Source: Maribacter sp. 1_MG-2023
Lineage (GTDB): Bacteria; Bacteroidota; Bacteroidia; Flavobacteriales; Flavobacteriaceae
Reading direction: 5' to 3'
NCBI RefSeq assembly: GCF_030547005.1
Contig: NZ_JAUOPN010000017.1
Location: 20,843 to 84,842 of the forward strand
Length of the DNA: 64,000 bases
A program made the translations under genes and the position numbers. Below the pieces are notes generated by a model, which searched no databases, was not told the origin of the DNA, and saw only the letters and a program-made list of their open reading frames with translations. This document shows, one piece after another, positions 44,380 through 53,915 of the stretch (position 1 is the first letter of the stretch; each line of letters starts with the position of its first letter).

Positions 44380-46720
44380 CTTTCTTTCTGTATAAGGAGT
44401 TGGACATAGAACATAACTGATCAAATAATGTAGAACCATTTTCGTTCGAAACGGTTCCCTTATACTTTATTGAATTATTTGATTCTAACTCAAAACCAAC
44501 ATTTAAAATAAAATCTTCGTCTGATGTACTTTTAGTTTTATCATCAAGTATTAATAACTGCGACTTTATATATTCTAAAGCCTCGGTAGCCTTTTTTACA
44601 AGTTTTTTTGATTCAGATTGAATAACGCTTTCTAATAAATCAATTTCTTTCTCGTCACCTACCTTTTTAATTTCACCGATAAGCATAAGCTTTGTCTCAT
44701 AATCAGCTAGATTATAGATATCGGTAAATACACTTTCGGCAAGGTTATTATCTTCTGAAAACAACTCATTAGGTCGTGGTGATTGGTACGAAAATTTCTG
44801 AATTAATTCATTTGCTCTTTCGATAACTACTTCAGAACTATTTTTCTCGATAATTTGATATAAAAGTATCAGTTCGCGACAGTCGCCCAGCTCAGAAATA
44901 TTTTCTAACATTACCATGGCATCAAGCTCTTCTTGAGGCATAAAGTTTGCAGCGAAACAAAGATTATCGTTTTCAAAAGAAATAAGCGGTTCAGCCAAAT
45001 CAGCTGTATCAATAACCACTTTATTCTGCTCTTCGTTTTCTGAATCTAAAGTAGACCAATCAAAAACATGAGCCATTTTCGTTGAAGTATTATCTATAGG
45101 GTTAATAGAAGTTTCTTCTGGTACTTCTCCCAATAATTCATCATCTAATTCAAACAATGGTCTAAAATCTTCATCATTATAAGAGGTAGTCACTTCTTCA
45201 AAAACATCTTCTTCTATCACGAATGGCAGAAAATTAAAAGTAAGTTCTTCTTCTGATTCTTGGTCTTGATCGTTGTCATCAACTGCCTCAGTTTCTTCGG
45301 GTTTTTCCTCTAACGCTTCTTCATCTTTAATATGAGGTAAAAAACTTAAATCTATATCTTCTATTGAGTTGATCTTCTTTACATCATTTTGCTGCAATTC
45401 TGCATCAAATTCTGTTTTCTCTTCATTAACAAACTCTTCGTTCATTACCTCTTCTGTTTCATTATATGTTGTGTCTTCTTTAAATATATCAGACATTTCT
45501 TTTTTTGTTTCAGTAGCTATAGTTTCATTATCTATCTCAGTCGAAACATCTATAATGTCATCATGTAATATTATACCTTCATGATTGTCAATTATTGAAT
45601 GCTCCTCTTCTTGCATAGCATCATCAAATTCAACATCATAAAAATCAGCCGTAGAAATATTTTTGGTAGGTAAAACTCTTTCAGGATCAATTTTGTTGAG
45701 CGTACCTATTACTTTACTTTTTATATTAAAGTTACGTTCTGTCAATTGCAGATTTTCTAAGAAAGAAGCTTCTGCCTTTGTACCCAATTCACCAATGGCA
45801 TCTAAAATTGCAATTTTAATATCATGGCTTGCCTTTGAATACACCAATTTTAGTGTCATTAAAGCATTCGAGAAATGAAAATCTTTAATGCACTCAATAG
45901 CTTCTGCTTGAATATCGCGGTTCTTATGTTTTAAAAGCGTTATAATTGATTGCTCTGCATCGTTTTGACTATAATATTTGATCAAACGTAATGAAAACAA
46001 TACTACGTGAGTATTGGTAGAAGTTAACCAAAGTCCGAATTGTGGCGGAGAATAATTAGGTTTATGCCTTAGTACATCTAATAACTTCAACTGTTGCCAT
46101 TCGGCAATCTTAAACTTGGTATTATCAAGATAGTATTTAATACCCTCTTCTTTAAGATTAACCACTGCAATTTCTGCTTGTTTACGAATGGTACTTTGTC
46201 TATGGTTTATGAATTTTATAATAAGTCCGTACGACTCATCAACCTCCATAGTGGTCAATTCTAGGATACCACTAGAAACAACTTGCCATTTTCTACTACC
46301 TAATTTTTTGTAAGCATCGTGATGTAGTCCTAAATCTTTATATAATTCAATTAATACAAATTGCGATTGACCAGACAAATCTTTTCGTAAATCAAGTAAT
46401 ACCTCGGTAAGAACATCTCTATCGAAATTATTTTTGATTAATTCTCTAATCTGTACTTTTAAATTTAAATAATTCATTTTTTCCTCCTTAGTATTTGAAT
46501 CCTCATAGAAAAGAAATTCATTAATCATGGGGGAAAACTCGACCTTTTTATCTTTGGTACGGCTGTTGTTCAATGTTATTTTATTTCTGATGATGAATAC
46601 ACCAACAAAATAAATTACAGACAATACAAAAAATAGTATAGTCAGCCACCAGAGATATTCTAAATTGAATTCTGGTGCAGTTATTATCGATATTTTTATT
46701 TGATTAGGGGGAATCAACAA
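44372..46720 (-). CDS. HEAT-repeat membrane protein with acidic linker
   Basis: 782 residues. One membrane helix (about 22-44), a HEAT-like helical-repeat region (about 75-355, e.g. SRKWQVVSSGILELTTM, then HRQSTIRKQAEIAVVNL), a very acidic low-complexity linker (about 360-570, rich in Glu, Asp and Thr) and a second helical-repeat region (about 600-750). No enzyme motif. A scaffold or regulator for the glycosyltransferase next door is plausible. Three bases separate it from the response regulator gene; eight bases overlap the GT2 gene. Confidence 0.8.
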   Translation of the reverse strand: MLIPPNQIKISIITAPEFNLEYLWWLTILFFVLSVIYFVGVFIIRNKITLNNSRTKDKKVEFSPMINEFLFYEDSNTKEEKMNYLNLKVQIRELIKNNFDRDVLTEVLLDLRKDLSGQSQFVLIELYKDLGLHHDAYKKLGSRKWQVVSSGILELTTMEVDESYGLIIKFINHRQSTIRKQAEIAVVNLKEEGIKYYLDNTKFKIAEWQQLKLLDVLRHKPNYSPPQFGLWLTSTNTHVVLFSLRLIKYYSQNDAEQSIITLLKHKNRDIQAEAIECIKDFHFSNALMTLKLVYSKASHDIKIAILDAIGELGTKAEASFLENLQLTERNFNIKSKVIGTLNKIDPERVLPTKNISTADFYDVEFDDAMQEEEHSIIDNHEGIILHDDIIDVSTEIDNETIATETKKEMSDIFKEDTTYNETEEVMNEEFVNEEKTEFDAELQQNDVKKINSIEDIDLSFLPHIKDEEALEEKPEETEAVDDNDQDQESEEELTFNFLPFVIEEDVFEEVTTSYNDEDFRPLFELDDELLGEVPEETSINPIDNTSTKMAHVFDWSTLDSENEEQNKVVIDTADLAEPLISFENDNLCFAANFMPQEELDAMVMLENISELGDCRELILLYQIIEKNSSEVVIERANELIQKFSYQSPRPNELFSEDNNLAESVFTDIYNLADYETKLMLIGEIKKVGDEKEIDLLESVIQSESKKLVKKATEALEYIKSQLLILDDKTKSTSDEDFILNVGFELESNNSIKYKGTVSNENGSTLFDQLCSMSNSLYRKKDG

Positions 46721-46723
46721 ATT

Positions 46724-47089
46724 TTATTTATTTATTTCTCGTGCTATTCTAACTAATAATTCTGTTGGACTTACTGGTTTCGTAATAAAATCATTTGCGC
46801 CTAATTCAAAAGCGGTTAGAACGTTTTGTTCATTACCTGCCGATGATATAATAATTATAGGTGTGTTTGATTTAAGTTCATTTCGCACATAATCTATAAG
46901 CTCAATACCAGAAAAATAAGGCATCATAATATCGCTCACGATAATGTCGGGCATTGTATTTTCTAAATACTCTTTAACTTCTTTTCCGTTTACGGAATGA
47001 TGTACTGTATAACCACCTTTTTTCAGCCTAAAGTTTAATAAAGAAGCTAATAGTTGATCGTCATCTGCTAATAGTACATTTTTTCCCAT
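46724..47089 (-). CDS. single-domain response regulator (CheY-like)
   Basis: 121 residues forming one receiver domain: acidic pair in LLADDDQ (9-11), phospho-acceptor Asp53 in IIVSDIMMPYF, the Thr/Ser switch in IIISSAGNE and Lys near 107 in DFITKPVSP. No output domain. It starts one base after the hybrid kinase stop, so the kinase is its likely partner, with the HPt domain of the kinase as the phosphate donor. Its target may be the HEAT-repeat protein encoded next. Confidence 0.93.
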   Translation of the reverse strand: MGKNVLLADDDQLLASLLNFRLKKGGYTVHHSVNGKEVKEYLENTMPDIIVSDIMMPYFSGIELIDYVRNELKSNTPIIIISSAGNEQNVLTAFELGANDFITKPVSPTELLVRIAREINK

Positions 47090-47090
47090 C

Positions 47091-48851
47091 TTATTTTTTA
47101 TTCATTTTATCAAGTTCAATATTCAAATTCTCTTCTAATAATGGATAATCGTTCAAGAAAATTTCATAAAGTTCTTTTACTTTTTCTGGTTGATTTGTTT
47201 TACACCTATTTTCTATCTCCACAATTAACTTTCGCATACCATCAGCTTTTATCATAGCAAAACCAGCCTTTAATTTATGTGCAGATAAAGCAATTTCTTT
47301 TAAATTCTCGGTCATTAGATGAACTTTTACATTGCCAATGAACTCAATTGCGTTCAATTTGAACAACTTTAATAATTCATTTAGCATATCGATTTCTCCG
47401 AAACAATCTTTCAACAGATTATTTAAATTTACCACCGTGGTTTCTTTTATTTCTATCATTGGCTTTTGAAGTATTGATGCAAAATCTGTATGCTCTGAGT
47501 TTAGTTTTTTATACTTTACAATGGTTGACATTAAATCGTCTAAAGTGTATGGTTTCAATAGAAAATCATTAATTCCTATTTCTTGACATTCTTTGCTATC
47601 CTGCTCTGTGAAATCTGCACTAAAGGCAATAATTGGAACTGAATTTACTTTTCTATTTTTATGATCTCGTATGGCTTTAGACACTTCAAATCCATTTTGA
47701 TTAGGCATTTTTAAATCCATTAAAACAAGATCAATTTTTCTAGAAGACAGTAAATACAAGCCTTTATCTAAATCAACATCAACATGAACTTTACAGCCCC
47801 ATTTTGTCAATTGTTCAACAATTAGGTGTTGGTTCATTATATTATCTTCAAATACCAATATCTCGGTACCAGCTAATAAACCGCTATTGTTCTTTTTTGT
47901 ATTCTGCTTTGAAGATTTACGTGGAGCCGTAGTAGCGTTACCTATCGCATAGGGCATTCTAAACATAACAGTTGTTCCACTATTTATAGTGCTATCAATT
48001 TCTATTTCACCGTTGAGCTTATCTATAATTTCTTTTGTAATTGTCAACCCAAGTCCCGTACCACCATATTTTTTGGAAGTATCATTTTCTGCTTGTGTGT
48101 AACCTTTGAATATGGTCTTAATTTTTTCTTTAGAAATACCAATACCGGTATCGGCAACAGAAAACTCTATAAGACATTCATTATTAACTTGTTCTTTAGT
48201 GAAAACCTCTAATTTTATAAATCCTTGATGAACAAATTTTACCGAATTGCCTAAAAGGTTAAGAAGTATTTGAGATAGTTTAGATGGATCACCTTTTATA
48301 ATTTTAGGTACGTTCTCATCGATATCGATCAACAGTTCTATTTTGCGATCTAAAATTAATGTCTCACATAAAAACATAACATCTTTAAGTAAGCTATGCA
48401 AATTAAAATCTACCGTTTCAAAATTATTATTACCAGAAGATAATTTAGAATATTCTAGAACTTCGTTAATGAGTTTTAAAAGTGTATTTGATGCAAATTG
48501 TATGGCATCTACTTTTTTATGTTGACCACGAGTTAGCTTTTCTTCTTTTAAAAGATTAGCATACCCTATTATACTATTCAACGGAGTTCTAATTTCGTGA
48601 CTAACATGAGTTATAAACTGCTTTTCTGATATCTCTTGATTTTCTGTTGCAGCAACCTCTTTTTTCTTAGAAACAATTTGATCAGTTTTAGGCGTATAAA
48701 TATGTCTTTCTAAACTAGACCGAAAAATATTAAAAGAGCTTTTTAACTCTTTAGCTTCAGCGGCATTTAATTCTTCAAAAGAGAATTCGCCAACTGTTCT
48801 TTCTAGTTGTGATAATTGACCAAGTAAATCCTTAGTTTTTGAAATTGACAT
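47091..48851 (-). CDS. soluble hybrid histidine kinase (HisKA-HATPase-REC-HPt)
   Basis: 586 residues without membrane helices. A helical N-terminus (1-75), HisKA with the phospho-His85 in FITHVSHEIRTPLNSIIGY, an HATPase domain with NLLGNSVKF, DTGIGI and GGTGLGL, a receiver domain with LVFEDN and LVLMDLKMPNQNG, and an HPt domain with ALSAHKLKAGFAMI near residue 525. There is no PAS or other sensor domain, so the input must come through the N-terminal helices or a partner protein. First gene of the six-gene envelope operon; a large palindrome lies in its upstream region. Confidence 0.93.
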   Translation of the reverse strand: MSISKTKDLLGQLSQLERTVGEFSFEELNAAEAKELKSSFNIFRSSLERHIYTPKTDQIVSKKKEVAATENQEISEKQFITHVSHEIRTPLNSIIGYANLLKEEKLTRGQHKKVDAIQFASNTLLKLINEVLEYSKLSSGNNNFETVDFNLHSLLKDVMFLCETLILDRKIELLIDIDENVPKIIKGDPSKLSQILLNLLGNSVKFVHQGFIKLEVFTKEQVNNECLIEFSVADTGIGISKEKIKTIFKGYTQAENDTSKKYGGTGLGLTITKEIIDKLNGEIEIDSTINSGTTVMFRMPYAIGNATTAPRKSSKQNTKKNNSGLLAGTEILVFEDNIMNQHLIVEQLTKWGCKVHVDVDLDKGLYLLSSRKIDLVLMDLKMPNQNGFEVSKAIRDHKNRKVNSVPIIAFSADFTEQDSKECQEIGINDFLLKPYTLDDLMSTIVKYKKLNSEHTDFASILQKPMIEIKETTVVNLNNLLKDCFGEIDMLNELLKLFKLNAIEFIGNVKVHLMTENLKEIALSAHKLKAGFAMIKADGMRKLIVEIENRCKTNQPEKVKELYEIFLNDYPLLEENLNIELDKMNKK

Positions 48852-48910
48852 AAATAGGTATTCTTTAGTTTATGGAGGTTGTTTTTTATAATTATCTAAA
48901 AATGCATCAA

Positions 48911-48950
48911 TACCACTGCGAGAACAATAAAATGTTCTCTAAGGGTGGTT
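48911..48950. promoter_or_regulatory. double inverted repeat between divergent genes
   Basis: Inner arms AGAACA (48921-48926) and TGTTCT (48933-48938), outer arms ACCAC (48912-48916) and GTGGT (48945-48949). It lies between the hybrid kinase operon and the dipeptidase gene and could be an operator for one or both, or an RNA hairpin. Confidence 0.5.
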
Positions 48951-48993
48951 ATTTGTTGTGAATACACTTAAATTGTAGGTCTAAACTTACTCT

Positions 48994-50283
48994 ATGAAGC
49001 AGCTTATCTATTTATTATGTATTACAACCGTAATCGCTTGCGGAGAAAAAAAAGCAAAAATTGAAGAAACTACCTTAGAAAAAGCACATCGAATTCATGA
49101 TGATGTTATTACTATTGATACACATAATGACATCAATGTCAAAAACTTTGTAGACAGTGTAAATTACAGTCAGAGGTTAGATAACCAAGTTAATTTACCG
49201 AAGATGAAAGAGGGTGGTTTAGACGTTACTTGGCTTATCGTTTATACAGGTCAAGATACGTTGACAAATGATGGCTATGCCAAGGCAAAAGAGAACGCCA
49301 TGTCTAAGTTTGAAGCTATTCATAAATTGTGCGAAGAAATTGCTCCTGAAGAGATAGAATTAGCATTAACCTCTGCAGATGTAAAACGTATTGTTGGAGC
49401 TGGAAAAAAAGCTGCAATGATCGGTGTTGAAAACGCCTACCCTATTGGTACAGATTTATCGCAGTTTAAAACCTACCATGATTTAGGTGCCCGTTATATT
49501 TCTTTGGCGCATAACGGCCATAGTCAATTTTCAGATTCTAATACCGGTGAAACCGATGATGTATGGTTGCATAACGGCTTAAGCGATTTGGGCAAGCAAG
49601 CTGTAGTAGAAATGAATAAGCTCGGTATAATGATAGATGTTTCGCATCCTTCTAAAGAAGCTATGAAACAAATGATAGCATTATCAAAAGCACCGATAAT
49701 AGCATCTCATTCATCTGCAAGGGCATTATGTGACCATAGTCGAAACTTAGATGACGAGCAATTAATGATGATGAAAGAAAATGGTGGCGTAGTGCAAACT
49801 GTGGCGTTTAGCTCTTACTTAAATTCTGAAAAACATGATGCTAGAGCTGCCTACATGAAATCTATTTATGAAAAAGTAGCTGATTCTTTAGATATTGCTT
49901 GGTACGAGCGCTCTCAGTTCTCAAGTTTATCTGACGCGGATAAAGAAGCCTTTATGGAAAATTACCCAAAGGTTTTAAAAATAGGAAAGGAATTGATTGT
50001 CGACAAGTCTGATGTTCCAGAAGCCGTAAATGTTTCAGATTTCGTTGACCATATAGACTATATGGTAAAGTTAATCGGTATTGACTACGTTGGTATTAGT
50101 TCTGACTTTGATGGTGGTGGTGGAATTGAGGGGTGGAACGATGCTTCTGAAACCTTCAATGTTACCCTAGAACTTGTAGAACGTGGTTATTCTGAAGAAG
50201 ACATTGCAAAATTATGGGGTGGTAACCTCATGCGAGTACTTGACCAAGTACAAGAAATTGCTAAAGAAATGGGTGAGAGTTAA
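48994..50283 (+). CDS. M19-family membrane dipeptidase, lipoprotein
   Basis: 429 residues. A lipoprotein signal ends in VIACGEK (Cys16). The zinc TIM barrel of renal-dipeptidase type shows VITIDTHNDIN (metal His and Asp), MIGVENAYPIG (bridging Glu), SLAHNGHSQFSD (His), IMIDVSHPS and PIIASHSSARAL (His). It should cleave dipeptides, perhaps D,L- or L,D-forms, in the periplasm. Reads away from the kinase operon; its end overlaps the thioesterase gene by four bases. Confidence 0.93.
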   Translation: MKQLIYLLCITTVIACGEKKAKIEETTLEKAHRIHDDVITIDTHNDINVKNFVDSVNYSQRLDNQVNLPKMKEGGLDVTWLIVYTGQDTLTNDGYAKAKENAMSKFEAIHKLCEEIAPEEIELALTSADVKRIVGAGKKAAMIGVENAYPIGTDLSQFKTYHDLGARYISLAHNGHSQFSDSNTGETDDVWLHNGLSDLGKQAVVEMNKLGIMIDVSHPSKEAMKQMIALSKAPIIASHSSARALCDHSRNLDDEQLMMMKENGGVVQTVAFSSYLNSEKHDARAAYMKSIYEKVADSLDIAWYERSQFSSLSDADKEAFMENYPKVLKIGKELIVDKSDVPEAVNVSDFVDHIDYMVKLIGIDYVGISSDFDGGGGIEGWNDASETFNVTLELVERGYSEEDIAKLWGGNLMRVLDQVQEIAKEMGES

Positions 50284-50684
50284 TGCTCCTCGCCCATAGC
50301 CGCTAGGCGATCTTTTACAAATTCTATTTTAGTTTTACCGTGTGCAGCAGGTTTACCGTTTTCACCAAGGTTAACCATAATAATATTGTCTACGGTAACA
50401 ATTGTCTCATGGTTCATTTTATTACGAACCTCGCAATTTAAGGTTAATGATGTTTTACCAAACTTAACTACTTCAATACCAATTTCAATAACATCGCCTT
50501 TAACAGCAGCGCTCATAAAATTAATTTCTGACATATATTTAGTAACTACTTTACCATTTTCTAATTGAATTATGGCATAAAGTGCAGCTTCTTCATCTAT
50601 CCAAGCTAGTAATCGACCTCCAAACAATGTTCCGTTAGAATTCAAATCACCAGGTTTTACTAATTTTCTAGTATGAAATCTCAT
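50280..50684 (-). CDS. acyl-CoA thioesterase, hotdog fold
   Basis: 134 residues from ATG 50684. The hotdog core shows LVKPGDLNSNGTLFGGRLLAWIDE-type features, with the catalytic acidic residue in GGRLLAWIDEEAAL, typical of YciA/BFIT-like acyl-CoA thioesterases. The longer frame starts at a TTG (50714) that lies inside a perfect -7 promoter box, so it cannot be the real start. Cytoplasmic; it would release fatty acids from CoA. Convergent with the dipeptidase. Confidence 0.9.
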   Translation of the reverse strand: MRFHTRKLVKPGDLNSNGTLFGGRLLAWIDEEAALYAIIQLENGKVVTKYMSEINFMSAAVKGDVIEIGIEVVKFGKTSLTLNCEVRNKMNHETIVTVDNIIMVNLGENGKPAAHGKTKIEFVKDRLAAMGEEH

Positions 50685-50711
50685 AATCTCTTTTTTTGAA
50701 AATTTACTTTG

Positions 50712-50719
50712 CAAAGTTA
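50712..50719 (-). promoter_or_regulatory. -7 promoter element TAACTTTG of the thioesterase gene
   Basis: A perfect TAnnTTTG on the minus strand. TTG triplets lie 14 and 22 bases upstream. It decides the start of the thioesterase gene, because transcription must begin downstream of the TTG at 50714. Confidence 0.6.
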
Positions 50720-50960
50720 TGTCTAAAAATTTTCAACAGCACAATTTTACCGTTGTAAGCAGCCCGATTTATCAATTGTAACAATTGCGTATTTAATACT
50801 TTACATATTAACAATTGTGTCTAGATAGAATTATCATAACCCTAATTTCTATCTCTATTTTTTGCCATAACCGACTTTGTTCATAACAGGTTAAAAACTT
50901 ATTTAAGGTATTAAACACGCATTTTATCTAATACGTACCTTTAAGTAAAATCAAAATATA

Positions 50961-51368
50961 ATGGACAGGACACAGAAATTGCAATCAATTAGACCAACAA
51001 TTGCCTCTGCCAAAATAATGCGCAACATGAGTGAAGACGAACGTTTTCAAAATGAAACGTTACGACCCATACTTAAACTTCAAAATGAATTACTTCTAGC
51101 TTCTTTTCAGAATTATATCAAAAAAATGAAGAATAGTTTTTATGAGTTAAAGATTGAAAAACGTATAGATTACATCGCGAAATCAATTCAAAAAGATATT
51201 AAATTCAGAAACTCCCTTAAAGGAATGATCATAGGTCAATTTACAGTTGAAGAATATGATATTTATATCAAAAACTCTTCTGCACTAAATAAAAGAATGA
51301 TGAATATGGTCGTAAAAAGAATTCAAGATCAAATTCAGTATTTTGATAAATACGAATTAGTCAAGTAA
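50961..51368 (+). CDS. conserved flavobacterial helical protein, unknown function
   Basis: 135 residues, helical and basic, with RPTIASAKIMRNMSEDERFQ and KMIIGQFTVEEY-like GMIIGQFTVEEYDIY segments. The family is common in Flavobacteriia and is often labelled glyoxalase without support; no glyoxalase motif is present. Cytoplasmic. Its 3' end overlaps the opposite DUF2461 gene by 12 bases. Confidence 0.75.
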   Translation: MDRTQKLQSIRPTIASAKIMRNMSEDERFQNETLRPILKLQNELLLASFQNYIKKMKNSFYELKIEKRIDYIAKSIQKDIKFRNSLKGMIIGQFTVEEYDIYIKNSSALNKRMMNMVVKRIQDQIQYFDKYELVK

Positions 51369-52037
51369 AGATTCCCCATTTAAATTGGTGGTTAGAATAG
51401 AACTCATTAAATCGAAATAAGGTCGTATTGCTACAAAACTGTCGTTTACCTTATTAGCAAAATCATCTGATAAGACTTCTTCGTCGGTAAAGTTCTTTAC
51501 GAAAATAAATTGCTTTTTGCGGATAAATTCGATGTTAGGGTCCTCCTTATCAAATCCTTTAGGGGCAGTTTTTAATTCATCACCAACTAAAGGTCCCCAA
51601 ATAGCCTTAAATTTTTTATCATGGACAATGTCTGTCAAATCGGTAGTATCTATCTCCCACTCTTTTCTAATTCGCAATAAGTCTTCCTTTTCAGGATTCC
51701 AGAATCCGACGGCAACAAAGCTGTTATCTGGTGCTACCTGCAAGAAGTACCCACCTCTACGATGTTTACCCGCTCTAGAGAAAGAGGCAGATAAATTACT
51801 TTTATACGGAGTTTTATTTTTAGAAAAACGAACATCCCTGTAAATTCTAAATACTTTTAATTTTTCAATTTCATCATGTTTCTTTAGTTTTTCAAGTACA
51901 TGATTGAAAAAGCTCTTTACTTTAGTTTCCTCAGCTTTAAATTCCGCTTTATGTTCTGTAAACCAATCTCGATTATTGTTTTTCTTAAGCTTATTTAAAA
52001 ATTGTAAAGTGCTTTTTGTAATCTTCGTTTCTAACAT
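51357..52037 (-). CDS. DUF2461 family protein
   Basis: 226 residues from the ATG at 52037, since the family starts near ITKSTLQFLNKLKKNNNRDW; the longer frame adds 13 residues without support. Family landmarks are NRDWFTEHKAEF, FRIYRDVRFSKNKTPYKS and GGYFLQVAPDNSFVAVGFW. Members are of unknown function; a hydrolase role has been suggested. Cytoplasmic. Single gene. Confidence 0.9.
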   Translation of the reverse strand: MLETKITKSTLQFLNKLKKNNNRDWFTEHKAEFKAEETKVKSFFNHVLEKLKKHDEIEKLKVFRIYRDVRFSKNKTPYKSNLSASFSRAGKHRRGGYFLQVAPDNSFVAVGFWNPEKEDLLRIRKEWEIDTTDLTDIVHDKKFKAIWGPLVGDELKTAPKGFDKEDPNIEFIRKKQFIFVKNFTDEEVLSDDFANKVNDSFVAIRPYFDLMSSILTTNLNGESLLD

Positions 52038-52131
52038 TCGACTTACCTGTTGTGATTTTAAGCTAAAGTTAACCATTAGATGAGAAGTACTTTTACTTAT
52101 TTGGTTAATTTTGATGAACTAATGTAGACTC

Positions 52132-52923
52132 ATGGACCATCGATCTATAATCGAAAAGATTAATACCCACAAAAAACAGCCGAATTTAAGATTTCGCTTA
52201 AAAAGGAATACGGAGAAATTTACCGACCTTCTTTTTTATATGCTATTTGATATTGAAACACCAGTAGCGGAAAGTTTAGATAAACTTGAAAAGCAATTTG
52301 ATGAACTTGTAGATTTAGCTTGTTGGGAAAGCGATAAACCTTGTAAAAAGGTTTGGGAGAATTATGTAGAGAAACTTCCTTTAGTTCTTGAGAGCTTAAA
52401 TCTTGATGCAGAAGCGACGGTAAATTGTGATCCCGCCTCATTATCTATTGAAGAAGTTTATATGGCTTACCCAGGCTTTTATGCCATTTCAGTATATAGA
52501 TTGGCTCACGAGTTATATAAAACGGGTTTTCCTTTAGTACCAAGACTAATGACAGAATATGCACATAGGCAAACTGGTGTCGATATTAACCCAGGTGCAC
52601 AAATAGGAAAGTCTTTTCATATTGATCATGGTACCGGAGTTGTAATTGGTGAAACTGCTATTATAAAGAATGATGTCAAAATATACCAAGGCGTAACCTT
52701 AGGCGGACTCTTTGTTGCTAAAAATTTACAGCAAACCAAACGTCATCCAACCATAGATAATAATGTTACCATTTACGCAAATGCCACTATTTTAGGTGGT
52801 GATACCGTTATTGGTGCCAATAGTGTTATAGGAGGAAACGCTTGGATTACGGCATCTGTACCGCCACATTCAACAGTTTTTCACACACCAGAAATAAAAA
52901 TTAAAACATTACCGCATGTCTAA
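52132..52923 (+). CDS. cysE: serine O-acetyltransferase
   Basis: Acetylates serine with acetyl-CoA, the first step of cysteine synthesis. 263 residues: a helical N-terminus with the unusual VAESLDKLEKQFDELVDLAC and a left-handed beta-helix of hexapeptide repeats with INPGAQIGKSFHIDHGTGVV (catalytic His) and GGDTVIGANSVIGGNAWIT. The N-terminus resembles the SatA-type found in Bacteroidota rather than the short form. It overlaps cysM by eight bases; the two form an operon. Confidence 0.95.
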   Translation: MDHRSIIEKINTHKKQPNLRFRLKRNTEKFTDLLFYMLFDIETPVAESLDKLEKQFDELVDLACWESDKPCKKVWENYVEKLPLVLESLNLDAEATVNCDPASLSIEEVYMAYPGFYAISVYRLAHELYKTGFPLVPRLMTEYAHRQTGVDINPGAQIGKSFHIDHGTGVVIGETAIIKNDVKIYQGVTLGGLFVAKNLQQTKRHPTIDNNVTIYANATILGGDTVIGANSVIGGNAWITASVPPHSTVFHTPEIKIKTLPHV

Positions 52924-53803
52924 TACCTTATTATCTCTTATTGGCAATACTCCGCTACTAAAGTCACGAGTTCTTAATACAAATCCTAATGTTTCTGTTT
53001 ATTTTAAATTAGAAGGTCATAATCCAGGTGGTAGTGTAAAAGATCGCGCCGCTTACAATATGATTAAAACCGGTTTTGACAATGGCGATTTTACCGTTAA
53101 TGATAAATTAATAGAAGCTACAAGTGGAAATACAGGGATTGCCCTAGCTATGATTGCAGGTGTTTACGGACTTGACATTGAACTGGTAATGCCAGAGAAT
53201 GCTACTAAAGAACGCGTACAGACCATGAGAGCTTATGGTGCCAAAGTAACTTTAACCTCTAAAGATGTAGGTATTGAAGGTGCACGAGATTACGCAGAAA
53301 GTAAGGTTGCCAACGAAGGTTATATAATGATGAACCAATTCGGAAATGATAATAATTGGAAAGCTCATTATAAAACTACAGGTCCTGAAATATGGAAAGA
53401 TACCGATGGTAAAGTCACCCACTTCGTTTCTTCTATGGGTACAACAGGTACTATAATGGGTACTTCTACCTATTTAAAAGAAAAAAATAGCGACATACAA
53501 ATCGTTGGTGTACAGCCAAGCGACAATGCTAGTATACCAGGTATAAGAAAATGGCCTCAAGAATATTTACCAAAAATTTTTAACCCAAAGAAAGTAGACC
53601 GCATTATGGAAGTCAATGAATTGGAAGCCAAAACTATGGCTAGAAGATTGGCAAAAGAAGAAGGAATATTCTCAGGTATGAGTAGTGGCGGCGCAGCAAC
53701 AGTAGCCTTACGTTTAGCTCAAGAAATAGATCATGGTATTATAGTTTCTATAGTTTGTGATCGCGGAGATCGCTACTTATCATCAGATTTATTTGAACTA
53801 TAA
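52916..53803 (+). CDS. cysM: cysteine synthase B
   Basis: Makes cysteine from O-acetylserine and sulfide or thiosulfate. 295 residues of fold-type II: PLP Lys42 in NPGGSVKDRAA, EATSGNTGIALA for the substrate carboxylate, SSMGTTGTIMGTS for the PLP phosphate and the closing IVCDRGDRYLSS. Length and the CDRGDRYLS ending match CysM better than CysK. Operon with cysE, ended by a strong terminator. Confidence 0.95.
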   Translation: MSNTLLSLIGNTPLLKSRVLNTNPNVSVYFKLEGHNPGGSVKDRAAYNMIKTGFDNGDFTVNDKLIEATSGNTGIALAMIAGVYGLDIELVMPENATKERVQTMRAYGAKVTLTSKDVGIEGARDYAESKVANEGYIMMNQFGNDNNWKAHYKTTGPEIWKDTDGKVTHFVSSMGTTGTIMGTSTYLKEKNSDIQIVGVQPSDNASIPGIRKWPQEYLPKIFNPKKVDRIMEVNELEAKTMARRLAKEEGIFSGMSSGGAATVALRLAQEIDHGIIVSIVCDRGDRYLSSDLFEL

Positions 53804-53823
53804 TATTTTTTAAAATAGGATAT

Positions 53824-53855
53824 AAAAAAAGAGCCGTTGACACGGCTCTTTTTTG
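53824..53855. terminator. bidirectional intrinsic terminator after cysM and corA
   Basis: Stem AAAAAAAGAGCCGT / ACGGCTCTTTTTTT with loop TGAC (53824-53837 and 53842-53855). It serves cysM on the plus strand and corA, which ends at 53916, on the minus strand. Confidence 0.88.
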
Positions 53856-53915
53856 TTTTATTAAATATGCTATAAAACTTTACAATTATTATATTTCTAA
53901 ATATAGAATAAGGCT

